Positions 24,871-33,007 of a DNA stretch of 41,008 bases are shown here, in pieces. Under the pieces are notes generated by a model, which did no database searches, was not told the DNA's origin, and was given only the letters and a program-made list of their open reading frames with translations. Origin of the DNA: Planctomycetales bacterium 4484_113 (GTDB taxonomy: Bacteria > 4484-113); NCBI GenBank assembly GCA_002050035.1, contig MVCR01000001.1:1-41008 (forward strand), given 5' to 3'. The position numbers and the translations under genes were made by a program. Positions within the stretch are counted from its first letter, which is position 1, and every line of letters begins with the position of its first letter.

Positions 24871-26118
24871 ATGACTTACAGCAGTGAGGCACGGGATTCT
24901 TATCAGAGGGAACTATCTAGAATGCACGAAGGAGGACTGTTCAAGGAGGAGCGTTACATCCACTCTCCCCAGGGAGTGGAGGTCGACGTTGAGTTTCCAT
25001 CCGGCTCTCCACCCAAGCCTGTGATCAACTTCTGTGCCAACAACTACCTGGGTCTTTCCAGCCACCCTGATGTGGTCGAGGCTGCGCGAAAAGGACTCGA
25101 TGAGCGGGGTTACGGCATGTCCTCGGTCCGCTTCATATGCGGTACTCAGGACATTCACCGAGAGCTGGAGAACAAGCTAACCAAGTTCCTGGAGACCGAG
25201 GATACGATTCTCTTCCCCTCGTGCATGGATGCTAACGCCGGATTCTTCGAGGCCGTGCTCACCAAGGATGACGTCATGATCGCCGATCGCCTGGTACATG
25301 CCTCGCTCATCGACGGAATGCGGCTGTGTTCGGCGCAACGAGATTCCTACAAGCACTCCGATATGAAGCACCTGGAATCCAAGCTTGAGCAATACAAGGA
25401 CGCTCGGTTTCGGATGGTTATCACCGACGGCGTATTCAGCATGGACGGCGATATCGCGAAACTCGATGAGATATGCGAGCTGGCCGACAAGTACGACGCT
25501 ATGGTCATGGTTGATGACAGCCACGCCACCGGCTTCATGGGCAAGCACGGCAAGGGCACCCACGAGCACTGCGGGGTTCTGGGCAGGATCGACGCCATCA
25601 CCACGACCCTGGGAAAAGCACTGGGTGGAGCTTCCGGTGGCTGCGTCAGCGGACGCAAGGAACTGGTGGAGATGTGCCGCCAGCGCGCCCGGCCTTACCT
25701 TTTCTCCAACACCATGCCCCCGGTAATCGTCTCCGCCGCGAATGCGGTGATTGACCTGATCTCCCGCACCACCGAGCGGCGCGACAAGCTAGAGGCGAAC
25801 ACGAAGTACTTCCGCGAGAACATGACCGCCGCTGGCTTCGATATCCGCGAGGGCGTGCACCCGATCGTGCCCATCATGCTTTACAACGCCAAGCTGGCAC
25901 AGGATATGGCGCGCGACCTCTTCGACGAAGGCATCTATGTCATCGGCTTCTTCTTCCCGGTGGTGCCAAAGGGACAAGCGCGAATCCGGGTCCAGCTTTC
26001 AGCGGCGCATGAGAAGGAGCATTTGGACAAAGCCATCGCCGCGTTCACGAAGATCGGCAGGAAGTACGACATCCTGGGAAAGGGGAAAAAAGAGATCATC
26101 GATATGTACGGGCTGTAG
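24871..26118 (+). CDS. kbl: Glycine C-acetyltransferase (2-amino-3-ketobutyrate CoA ligase)
   Basis: The 415-residue PLP enzyme of the alpha-oxoamine synthase family cleaves 2-amino-3-ketobutyrate with CoA to glycine and acetyl-CoA. KBL signatures are strong: GLFKEERYIHSPQG, NFCANNYLGLSSHPDV, GMSSVRFICGTQDIHRELE, ITDGVFSMDGDIA, VDDSHATGFMG, PLP Lys249 in TTTLGKALGGASGG, and GFFFPVVPKGQARIR. These fit KBL better than serine palmitoyltransferase or AONS relatives. TAGGAGGA precedes the ATG. With tdh it completes threonine breakdown; the ACP gene immediately upstream is unusual for that pathway. Confidence 0.93.
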   Translation: MTYSSEARDSYQRELSRMHEGGLFKEERYIHSPQGVEVDVEFPSGSPPKPVINFCANNYLGLSSHPDVVEAARKGLDERGYGMSSVRFICGTQDIHRELENKLTKFLETEDTILFPSCMDANAGFFEAVLTKDDVMIADRLVHASLIDGMRLCSAQRDSYKHSDMKHLESKLEQYKDARFRMVITDGVFSMDGDIAKLDEICELADKYDAMVMVDDSHATGFMGKHGKGTHEHCGVLGRIDAITTTLGKALGGASGGCVSGRKELVEMCRQRARPYLFSNTMPPVIVSAANAVIDLISRTTERRDKLEANTKYFRENMTAAGFDIREGVHPIVPIMLYNAKLAQDMARDLFDEGIYVIGFFFPVVPKGQARIRVQLSAAHEKEHLDKAIAAFTKIGRKYDILGKGKKEIIDMYGL

Positions 26119-26256
26119 GGCGAGATGCAAGTTCTTCCGAGGCAGCCAACTCTGACGAGTCCCTGCGCCATAGAGAAAGACGACAGGCGGGGAGGCTCCA
26201 TCGCGGTGCAAGCACCCCTCGTCCAGAGAGGCGAAAGAAGTGAGCAGTGCAGTAGT

Positions 26257-26286
26257 TAGGCAGCCGGGCTAGTCAGCCCCGGCCTA
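26257..26286. repeat. REP-like imperfect palindrome
   Basis: GCCGGGCT (26263-26270) pairs with AGCCCCGGC (26275-26283, one bulged C). The stem is extended by TAGG (26257-26260) with CCTA (26283-26286). It belongs to the same style of GC-rich hairpin as those around dnaE. Confidence 0.45.
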
Positions 26287-26377
26287 CTTGTGAAGAAATG
26301 ACGAGTGAGGACGCTCCAGAGACGTGCAAACCCTCCTCAGGCGGTTAACCAATCTCGGAAGGACTATCGCCCAGAAA

Positions 26378-26400
26378 GACGGTGGATACCCGTCGTTTTA
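26378..26400 (+). terminator. Weak terminator-like hairpin after kbl
   Basis: GACGG (26378-26382) and CCGTC (26390-26394) form a 5-bp stem with a 7-nt loop, followed by GTTTTA. The stem is short and it lies 260 nt after the kbl stop, so the call is tentative. Confidence 0.25.
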
Positions 26401-26515
26401 GGAGTCAGCGGACACCCAAGTACAAGGGGCGGTGCTGGTCATCCAGCTGCGGAATTACTCGACTAATCGAAACAACGAAGGCGGGCCCCGGAGACCACGC
26501 CTTACAGGTGGGACG

Positions 26516-27754
26516 CTACTCGCTGCGGAGGGCGTCGATGGGGTCGAGAAGCGCCGCTTTGCGGGCGGGGTAGTAGGCGGCGGCGAGTCCCACCACAATG
26601 ACCACGATGGTGGCGATGTAGATACTGGAAGTCGTTATCGCCGGCGGGGGGAACGCCTCCGGCAGCGGAAGCATCCGCATCGCGCCGATGAGCGCCATCC
26701 CCAAAGCGATGCCGGTGAAGCCTCCGGCCAGGGTGATCATCAGCGCTTCCAGGACGAACTGCGACATGATGCCGAACTGTGTCGCCCCCAGTGCCTTGCG
26801 CAAGCCGATTTCACGCGTCCGTTCCTGCACTGAGACCAGCATTATGTTCATCACCCCCACCGCGCCGACGGTGAGGGTCATAGTCCCCACGGTGTAGAAG
26901 ACGAAGAAAAAGGCGAGAAAGACTTTCTTGGCTTGGTCGCGCCAGCGGGCGGCAAAGTCACGGAAGCGGATGGCGTTCTCATCCTTGGGGTCAAAGCCGT
27001 GCCGCGCCGCCAGCAGACGCCGGGCGAGCAGCTTCCCTTTGTCGTAATCACGCAAGCTTTTCAGCGTTGCATAGATAGTGACATTCGCACGATTTCGCCG
27101 AGAGCCGCCGGTCACTGGCGTGATAGAGATCTCGTAGGTGGAAAGCGGGATGAAGACACTCCAATCCGACATCCAGTGATGCCTGTCAAAGGAGCCGATG
27201 ACAGTGAACGTGGTACCGCCAATAGTGATACTTTCCCCGAGAGCTGTATCAACATCCGGGAAGAAAGTCTCCTTCACCCTACCACCGATGACCGCGACCT
27301 TGCTGAAACGCTCGTAATCAACTCCATTGAAGAACCTACCGTGGTCCGGATTCCAGTCGCGTAGTTCACGCATTTGCGGCGTGGTGGCGACAACGCCATA
27401 CCACGCCTTCTTGTCGCCTACCTGCATCTGGTACCAGCAATCTACTTCCGGCTGTGCATCCTCGATATAGGGGTTGTTAGCTTTGAGGAATGCCGGATCC
27501 CCGGGATCGTAGGTCAGAGGATAGCGGGTGCCATCGCGCTCAAAGCTCTTGGCATACTCCATCACCAACATGTTCACGCCAAACTGCTCCCACCGCCGCT
27601 CCGTCTGCGCCTGAAACCCAGAGACGATAGCCACGAGGATAATGACGCTCGCGAGTCCCCAGACGATCCCGAACATAGTGAGCACGCTGCGCGTAAGGCT
27701 GGAAGCGAGATTCGCTATCGACATCCGCAGCAGATTGACGAAAGCGTTCAGCAT
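26516..27754 (-). CDS. MacB-type ABC transporter permease (second copy)
   Basis: The protein has 412 residues. TM1 is about 20-45 (MFGIVWGLASVIILVAIVSG), followed by a large periplasmic domain (about 50-280) and three TM helices (about 285-400) with the conserved VGAVGVMNIMLVSVQERTREIGLRKALGA motif spread over two halves of the FtsX-like domain. It ends in YYPARKAALLDPIDALRSE. This architecture belongs to the MacB/YknZ permease family without the fused ATPase, whose members move peptides, antibiotics or lipoproteins mechanically across the periplasm. It is a tandem paralogue of the gene 8 nt upstream and last in the operon. No ATPase gene is visible in the window. Confidence 0.88.
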   Translation of the reverse strand: MLNAFVNLLRMSIANLASSLTRSVLTMFGIVWGLASVIILVAIVSGFQAQTERRWEQFGVNMLVMEYAKSFERDGTRYPLTYDPGDPAFLKANNPYIEDAQPEVDCWYQMQVGDKKAWYGVVATTPQMRELRDWNPDHGRFFNGVDYERFSKVAVIGGRVKETFFPDVDTALGESITIGGTTFTVIGSFDRHHWMSDWSVFIPLSTYEISITPVTGGSRRNRANVTIYATLKSLRDYDKGKLLARRLLAARHGFDPKDENAIRFRDFAARWRDQAKKVFLAFFFVFYTVGTMTLTVGAVGVMNIMLVSVQERTREIGLRKALGATQFGIMSQFVLEALMITLAGGFTGIALGMALIGAMRMLPLPEAFPPPAITTSSIYIATIVVIVVGLAAAYYPARKAALLDPIDALRSE

Positions 27755-27761
27755 CTGGTGT

Positions 27762-28979
27762 CTAGTCCGTCCTCAGAGCAACAATGGGATCTAGCAGAGC
27801 GGCCTGCCGCGCCGGGTAAGTACCCGCGATAAGTCCTACAACTACATTCACCACCACAGCTATGCAAATCGTATTCGCAGTGATCACTGGCGTAGGAAAT
27901 TGCTCCGGCAGCGGGAGCAGACGCAGTAATCCCACCAGAGTGAGTCCGAGGACTATTCCAAAGAACCCGCCAGCCAGCGTGAGAATGAGTGCTTCCAGGA
28001 GGAACTGCCCCAATATAGACCCCGAGGGTGCCCCCAACGCCTTGCGCAAACCGATCTCACGCACGCGCTCGCCTACGCTTACCAGCATTATGTTCATCAC
28101 ACCAACCGCGCCTACCGCGAGCGTAGTTACGCCAACGAAGTAGCTGACAATGAACATCATCAAGAGTAGAACCTGGCTTTGCTGCCGCCAGCGGGAGAAG
28201 TCGCGGAAGCGGATGGCTTCTTCATCGCTAGGATCAAAACCGTGGCGGGCAGCGAGCATGCGACGCAGCATAGTCTGTGTCGCGTCATACTGCATCTGAT
28301 TCTTGAGCGCTGCGTAGATGGAGAAATTGCCGCGCCCGCGCGACTCGCCGAGTCGCGCCAGCGATTTCTCGTAGGTGGAAAGCGGAATGAACACGCGATG
28401 ATCACTGCCTCCCCGCCGCCGCTCCATTTCCCCTATCACCGTAAAAGTAACACCGGAAACTGCTAGCTGCTTGCCGAGAACGCTCGCGCCTTCCCCCCAC
28501 AATGTGTTCTTGACTTCGCATCCTACTACTGCGACCTTGGAGCAATTGTCGTAGTCGATCGGACCGAAGAAGCGGCCAGCGGCAAGCCGGTAGTCTCGAA
28601 TCCCACGCATATGCGGCGTGGTCGCGGATATCCCGAAAAAGTCCTTCTTTGCTCCCACCTGCATCTGACGCCACTCTTCCACCTGCGGAGCCGCCGCTCG
28701 CACCAGCGGGTTGTACTCTTCGATGAAGGCCGCATCCGCGGGATCGGGAGTAAGTGGCATCCGCGTGCCGTCCCTGGTGAAGTAGGGGGCGTACTCCATA
28801 ATGAGCAGATTCACCCCCATATCCTTCCACATCTGCTGGTTCTGTTTGGCGAAGCCGGAGATTACCGAGACCAGGATAATCACGGTGGCGATGCCCCAGA
28901 TGATACCGAACATAGTGAGTCCGGCTCGCAGTTTGTTCAAGCCCAGGCTGGTCAGAGCGAGTTTGAAGAGCTCGCACAT
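27762..28979 (-). CDS. MacB-type ABC transporter permease (first copy)
   Basis: This 405-residue paralogue of the downstream gene has the same layout: TM1 at about 20-42 (MFGIIWGIATVIILVSVISG), a periplasmic MacB core (about 50-275), then VGVTTLAVGAVGVMNIMLV, GERVREIGLRKALGAPSG and a final TM pair, ending YPARQAALLDPIVALRTD. The pair probably forms a heterodimer in the inner membrane. It lies 17 nt after the adaptor gene and 8 nt before the second permease, so all three are one operon. Confidence 0.88.
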   Translation of the reverse strand: MCELFKLALTSLGLNKLRAGLTMFGIIWGIATVIILVSVISGFAKQNQQMWKDMGVNLLIMEYAPYFTRDGTRMPLTPDPADAAFIEEYNPLVRAAAPQVEEWRQMQVGAKKDFFGISATTPHMRGIRDYRLAAGRFFGPIDYDNCSKVAVVGCEVKNTLWGEGASVLGKQLAVSGVTFTVIGEMERRRGGSDHRVFIPLSTYEKSLARLGESRGRGNFSIYAALKNQMQYDATQTMLRRMLAARHGFDPSDEEAIRFRDFSRWRQQSQVLLLMMFIVSYFVGVTTLAVGAVGVMNIMLVSVGERVREIGLRKALGAPSGSILGQFLLEALILTLAGGFFGIVLGLTLVGLLRLLPLPEQFPTPVITANTICIAVVVNVVVGLIAGTYPARQAALLDPIVALRTD

Positions 28980-28996
28980 AGTCGCACTTGATCCTA

Positions 28997-30310
28997 CTAA
29001 CCGTGGCGCACCACAACGCGCATTCCGCGGCGAGAAGACGCCGATGGTTTCGTCATCGCATCCTCAGTCAACTCGGCAACCACTTTATCCCCTTCCGTAA
29101 GCCCGCTCTTTATCTCTACAAGCCTGCCATCCGAAACACCGGTTTCAACTTCAACCGTTTCCGTCTTCCCGTTCTGAAGCAGCTTCTTCACTACCTTCTT
29201 CTCGCCACTAGAGCCAATGGCGATAACCGGTAGAGCCAAGGCGTTCTTCGCCGATTCCACGGTGATGGTCCCGCGAGCGGTGGAGCCAAGGCGAGGCTCC
29301 CCAATGGATTCGGTGAGCTCCATCTCTATGGGGAACATCACCACACCATTCTCGTTGGGCTTTCCGAAATGAGAAATGCGGCTAATCTCCCCAGCGACCT
29401 TTCGGTCTTTGATGAAAGAAAGGGAGAACTCGACCGGCATTCCTTCTTTGAGTACGCCGATCAGGTCCTCACCGATTTCGCTCTTCACGAGGATAGAAGT
29501 CGTGTCGCCGACAATCATAATTGGCAGTCCCTCGCGGCCACCCACGGAGGGTACCACGGTATCGCCAGGATCCATCTCCACTGAGAGCACTTTCCCGTTG
29601 ACCTCGCTGCGAACAGCGGCGTTTTCGAGGTCTTCATGTGCGCTATCCAGCTGGATCTTAGCTTGCTTCAATTGGGCGCGGGCGATGGCTATATCCTCCG
29701 CAGAAGCGCTGGTCTTGGCATAATCGAGCCGCCGCTTAGCGTCATCGTAAGCCGCCTGAGCGCGTTCCCAGCGCCCCTTGGCATCCTCATACTCCTGGTC
29801 GGAAGAGTACCCCTTCTCGTACAGCGACTTCACGCGCTCCAGGTTCTCCCGCGCCAAGTTCATCTCTACTTGAGCGTTCTTCAGAGAAGCTTCCAGCGAG
29901 CTGACCTGCTCACGGGTGCCGCCCTGCTTCGCCTTTGCATATTGTGCCTCCGCCAGCTCGTAATGAGCCTGCGCCTGTCGCAGGACTTTGCGCAAATCGG
30001 CCTCGTCGATGCGCGCCAGCAGCGCGCCCTTCTTCACCGGATCCCCTTCCTTGACCAACACCTCTTTGAGAACACCCCCGACCTTCGCCTTCACTTCCAC
30101 CTGGCTCGTCGCCTCCAGGACACCGATGACGGTTTCGGTGCGCGTGATATCGGCGCGAGTGACCGTGTAGGTGGTTTCTTCGGCTTTCCCGCGTCCGTGG
30201 TCGGAATTAGCCCAGATGCCGAAGCCAAGAGCTGCCAGGACTATGATAACACCTAGGAATACCCATTTGAAACGCCAGATGGCGACAAAGAATCTGCTGA
30301 TAGTCATCAT
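28997..30310 (-). CDS. HlyD/MacA-type efflux periplasmic adaptor
   Basis: The protein has 437 residues from ATG 30310, chosen because it is followed by a single TM anchor (about 9-30: WVFLGVIIVLAALGFGIWA); an open frame continues upstream to 30832 but overlaps tatB and reads as non-protein. A lipoyl-like half (TSQVEVKAKVGGVLKEVLVKEGDPVKKGALLARID), a long coiled-coil hairpin (about 95-195), the second lipoyl half (AAVRSEVNGKVLSVEMDPGDTV) and a beta-barrel/MP domain (VEFSLSFIKDRKVAGEISRI, ESAKNALALPVIAI) follow. It bridges the two permeases to an outer-membrane exit duct. Confidence 0.9.
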   Translation of the reverse strand: MMTISRFFVAIWRFKWVFLGVIIVLAALGFGIWANSDHGRGKAEETTYTVTRADITRTETVIGVLEATSQVEVKAKVGGVLKEVLVKEGDPVKKGALLARIDEADLRKVLRQAQAHYELAEAQYAKAKQGGTREQVSSLEASLKNAQVEMNLARENLERVKSLYEKGYSSDQEYEDAKGRWERAQAAYDDAKRRLDYAKTSASAEDIAIARAQLKQAKIQLDSAHEDLENAAVRSEVNGKVLSVEMDPGDTVVPSVGGREGLPIMIVGDTTSILVKSEIGEDLIGVLKEGMPVEFSLSFIKDRKVAGEISRISHFGKPNENGVVMFPIEMELTESIGEPRLGSTARGTITVESAKNALALPVIAIGSSGEKKVVKKLLQNGKTETVEVETGVSDGRLVEIKSGLTEGDKVVAELTEDAMTKPSASSRRGMRVVVRHG

Positions 30311-30347
30311 TGCGAAACAACCATCCTTGGGGGTTACACAATAGATG

Positions 30348-30353
30348 ATTGTA
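30348..30353 (-). promoter_or_regulatory. -10 box TACAAT for the adaptor-permease operon
   Basis: TACAAT on the minus strand lies 37 nt before ATG 30310, back to back with the tatB-like promoter at 30384. The -35 is not recognisable. Confidence 0.4.
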
Positions 30354-30383
30354 ACAGCTTTTCTGTTCGCTCGAGGCGGTTGA

Positions 30384-30389
30384 TATAAT
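30384..30389 (+). promoter_or_regulatory. -10 box TATAAT, 8 nt before the tatB-like ATG
   Basis: A perfect TATAAT with only 8 nt to the start codon and no Shine-Dalgarno sequence between, so the tatB-like mRNA is probably leaderless. Confidence 0.6.
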
Positions 30390-30397
30390 CGAGCGCG

Positions 30398-30754
30398 ATG
30401 TTTGGCATTGGCGAAGGCGAGCTGTGCGTCATCCTGCTGGCGGCAGTGATATTCCTCGGACCCAAGCGGCTGCCGGAAGTGGCGCGATGGCTGGCGAAGG
30501 CTTTCCACACGCTTCAAGGCTGGAAGGCGGAGTTCGACCGCCAGCTTACGGAGATTCGCCGCGAGATGGAATCGGATGCCAAGATGGAGCCTACCCGAAG
30601 GGATCAGCCGCACATGGATGATGCTGACCTTGACACGGATGCTGATGACTACCTTGCTGCAGCAGGTGAAGCCCAGGTCGATGCCACACCCGACTACAGC
30701 TACCGACAGGAGGTGCTCCCCGGAGTAGGTGACGAGGGAACAGATCGTGGATGA
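30398..30754 (+). CDS. tatB: Twin-arginine translocase subunit TatB-like
   Basis: The 118-residue protein has an N-terminal TM helix (MFGIGEGELCVILLAAVIFLG), the hinge GPKRLPEVAR, an amphipathic helix (about 25-60) and an acidic tail. The N-terminus with Glu at position 8 and the PKRLPEVARW hinge suit TatB more than TatA. It would pair with TatC to bind twin-Arg signal peptides of folded proteins. The 3' end overlaps tatC by 26 nt, implying coupled translation. A TatA-like gene follows two genes later. Confidence 0.85.
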   Translation: MFGIGEGELCVILLAAVIFLGPKRLPEVARWLAKAFHTLQGWKAEFDRQLTEIRREMESDAKMEPTRRDQPHMDDADLDTDADDYLAAAGEAQVDATPDYSYRQEVLPGVGDEGTDRG

Positions 30755-31463
30755 GCAGCACATGAGTTTCTGGCAACACGTGGGAGAGTTCAGGAACCGA
30801 TTGCTGCGAAGCATTGGCGTGCTCAGCATCACCGTGGCGGCGGCTTTCTACTTCCGCCAAGCGCTGTTCAGTTTCTTGCGTTGGCCTTTGCCGGCTGACT
30901 GCCAGCTCTACTACTTCGCAGTTACGGAGGCTTTTTTCTTCTACTTCAAGATTGCCCTGCTGGCGGGCATCGCGGCTGCATTCCCCTATATCCTGTACGA
31001 GCTATACGGGTTTTTTGCCCCGGCGCTGAAGCCAGAAGAGAAACGTCTTATCCTCCCGCTGCTGTCAGTAGTGATTCTACTCTTTGCCGCCGGCATCGCC
31101 TTTGTTTTCTTCGTGCTGATGCCGTACACGATCCGGTTCCTGCTTAGTTTCGGCGGCCAGCAGCTCACCAGCCTCCTGCAGGCGGACAGGTATTTTGGGT
31201 TTGTGCTTGGGCTGTGCATCGGCGGCGGACTGACCTTCGAGCTTCCGGTAGTACTGGCTGCCTCTGCCAAACTGGGCTGGGTAACAGCGCGTGGACTCTG
31301 GCGCAACTTCAACTATGCCATCATCATCATTCTTGTCGCCGCCGCAGTGCTCACACCAACTCCAAACGCGCTTCCGATGATCATCCTGTCGGCACCAATG
31401 ATCCTGCTGTATTTTCTCAGCATTGCCGTGGTTGCACGCATCAAGCCGTTGGGCAAGGCATAA
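30729..31463 (+). CDS. tatC: Twin-arginine translocase subunit TatC
   Basis: The 244-residue protein with six TM helices is the core receptor of the Tat pathway. It starts with the cytoplasmic signature MSFWQHVGEFRNRLL, then runs through YFAVTEAFFFYFKIALLAG, FPYILYELYGFFAPALKPEEKR, FGFVLGLCIGGGLTFELPVVL and VLTPTPNALPMIIL. GTG 30729 inside tatB is the longest start; GTG 30747 and ATG 30762 are possible alternatives. It is expressed with the tatB-like gene. Confidence 0.93.
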   Translation: MTREQIVDEQHMSFWQHVGEFRNRLLRSIGVLSITVAAAFYFRQALFSFLRWPLPADCQLYYFAVTEAFFFYFKIALLAGIAAAFPYILYELYGFFAPALKPEEKRLILPLLSVVILLFAAGIAFVFFVLMPYTIRFLLSFGGQQLTSLLQADRYFGFVLGLCIGGGLTFELPVVLAASAKLGWVTARGLWRNFNYAIIIILVAAAVLTPTPNALPMIILSAPMILLYFLSIAVVARIKPLGKA

Positions 31464-31507
31464 GCCCATCCCATCCATGGAAGCACCGCACGCCAACAAG
31501 TCTCTGC

Positions 31508-31513
31508 TAAACT
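31508..31513 (+). promoter_or_regulatory. Weak -10 box TAAACT before queA
   Basis: TAAACT lies 13 nt before the queA ATG. No Shine-Dalgarno sequence is visible in the gap, so a short leader is possible, or queA is simply read through from tatC. Confidence 0.3.
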
Positions 31514-31526
31514 CCTTTCGCCAACG

Positions 31527-32690
31527 ATGATTGAGCAGGAAAGCAACCAAGAAGTGGCAGCTCCACACCAACGCCAAGAGTATCCCACAAGCCTGCTCCA
31601 CTATGACCTGCCACCCGAGCTTGTTCCCCAGCAGCCGCTCGCGGATAGGGACGCAAGCCGTCTGATGGTGGTGCATCGTCAAACAGCCGATATCGAGCAC
31701 CGTGCTTTCCGGGAGCTGCCAGACATCCTGGAGCCGATGGACTTCCTGGTGCTGAATGATGGGCGGGTAATGCACAGCCGCTTCCGCTGCCTCCGCGCCC
31801 GCACTGGCGGGAAAGTTGAAGTGCTCATTACCCGAGTGCTGCCGGGCTCACGTGCCGAGTGCCTAACGGAATCGCGAGGCCATTTGCAGGCGGGTGACGA
31901 ACTGACACTGGACAGCCAAACGAGCTTCATCCTCGAGCGCCCAACGACACATGAGAATCCAGGTATCGTGCACATTCTGCGGAATGGCGTCCCAGCACCG
32001 GAGCAGGAGATTCGCGACCTGTTGCAGCGTGGAGAGCTACCGCTTCCGCCTTATCTCAAGGAGAGACTCCAGGATGAGGAGCGCTACCAGACCACCTATG
32101 CGGCGAGCTTCGGTTCCGCCGCTGCACCAACAGCCGGGCTGCACTTTACCCCGCGTATCTTCAGCAGACTCAAGGAACGTGGTGTCGACTGGGCGATGGT
32201 TACGCTGCATATCGGCACCGCAACTTTCCTCCCCATTAGAACCGATGACGTAACCGACCATCGTCTGAGCCCGGAAGGATATTCGATGAAGCCTACAGAA
32301 CTGAGGCGTATTCTAAAGGCGAAGCTCTCCGGAAGGAGGATTGTCGCGGTGGGCACGACCTCTGTACGCGTGCTCGAAGGAGTGCTCACAGATTGGCGAA
32401 GGCGACTGCAAGTTCACGGCATCAAGACGACCAGAGATTTGGAAGCGATGAACGACGACCAACTGGCAGAAGCATTCCCCCTCCGCGGTGATACCAGATT
32501 GTTCATTCTCCCCGGCTATCGCTTCGGCGTCATCGACCACATGCTGACCAACTTCCACCTACCGAGGACGACGCTGCTGGCGCTGGTGTACGCTTTCGGA
32601 GGCCGGGAGCTGATCCGCCGCGCCTATGAATCGGCGATAGCGCGGCGCTATCGCTTCTACAGCCTGGGGGATTCCATGCTCATCCTGTAG
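31527..32690 (+). CDS. queA: tRNA preQ1(34) S-adenosylmethionine ribosyltransferase-isomerase
   Basis: The 387-residue enzyme transfers and isomerises the ribosyl part of SAM onto preQ1 in tRNA, giving epoxyqueuosine at the wobble base. Family segments include YDLPPELVPQQPLADRDASRLMVV, VLNDGRVMHSRF, PPYLKERLQDEERYQTTYA, AAPTAGLHFTPRI, VTLHIGTATFLPIRTDDV, VAVGTTSVRVLEG and LTNFHLPRTTLLALVYAFGG. Length is slightly above average due to an N-terminal extension of about 20 residues. Other queuosine genes are not in view. It sits between tatC and tatA. Confidence 0.95.
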   Translation: MIEQESNQEVAAPHQRQEYPTSLLHYDLPPELVPQQPLADRDASRLMVVHRQTADIEHRAFRELPDILEPMDFLVLNDGRVMHSRFRCLRARTGGKVEVLITRVLPGSRAECLTESRGHLQAGDELTLDSQTSFILERPTTHENPGIVHILRNGVPAPEQEIRDLLQRGELPLPPYLKERLQDEERYQTTYAASFGSAAAPTAGLHFTPRIFSRLKERGVDWAMVTLHIGTATFLPIRTDDVTDHRLSPEGYSMKPTELRRILKAKLSGRRIVAVGTTSVRVLEGVLTDWRRRLQVHGIKTTRDLEAMNDDQLAEAFPLRGDTRLFILPGYRFGVIDHMLTNFHLPRTTLLALVYAFGGRELIRRAYESAIARRYRFYSLGDSMLIL

Positions 32691-32744
32691 GCGCACACAG
32701 TCCGGTCCCTTCGGAGCACCGCCCTTGAGCCAGTAATCTTGGTG

Positions 32745-32750
32745 TATAAT
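32745..32750 (+). promoter_or_regulatory. -10 box TATAAT for tatA
   Basis: A perfect TATAAT, preceded by TG as an extended element, 26 nt before the ATG at 32777. GGAAGGAGG lies between as ribosome binding site. Confidence 0.6.
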
Positions 32751-32776
32751 GTGAAAGAGCCCGGAAGGAGGCTTAT

Positions 32777-32950
32777 ATGTTCGCCAGTCTTGGAGTTCCG
32801 GAACTTCTTATCATCCTCGTGATCGTTCTCATCCTCTTCGGAGGAGCTAGGCTCGCTCAGGTGATGCGCGAGGCCGGCCGCGGAGTCCGGGAGTTCAAGA
32901 AGGGCATATCCGGCGAGGATGAAAACGAAGAGAATGAAAAGAAGGACTGA
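32777..32950 (+). CDS. tatA: Twin-arginine translocase subunit TatA/E
   Basis: This short gene encodes 57 residues: MFASLGVPELLIILVIVLIL (one TM helix), the hinge FGGARLAQVM, the amphipathic helix REAGRGVREFKKGISG and an acidic, Lys-rich tail. Phe-Gly at the hinge and the VREFKKG motif are typical of TatA, which polymerises to form the translocation pore. It has its own TATAAT and a strong GGAAGGAGG site. It lies 1.3 kb from tatC, separated by queA, and 57 nt before the cysteine-desulfurase-like gene. Confidence 0.9.
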   Translation: MFASLGVPELLIILVIVLILFGGARLAQVMREAGRGVREFKKGISGEDENEENEKKD

Positions 32951-33007
32951 ACCTCAGTCGTTCTCCTTCCGCACACCGCCATCCCGCTTGGTTAAGGAGC
33001 AGAAAAT

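Larger units (their letters stand above)
26119..26515. other. Convergent intergenic region, about 400 bases, no gene seen
   Basis: It lies between kbl and the convergent permease gene. It contains a GC-rich imperfect palindrome and a weak terminator-like hairpin (listed separately). No RNA gene was recognised. The sequence does not read as protein in any frame for a useful length. Confidence 0.5.

Noticed and set aside
30311-30832. N-terminal extension of the periplasmic adaptor
   Set aside because: The extension overlaps tatB and its divergent promoter and lacks protein character; the membrane anchor follows ATG 30310.
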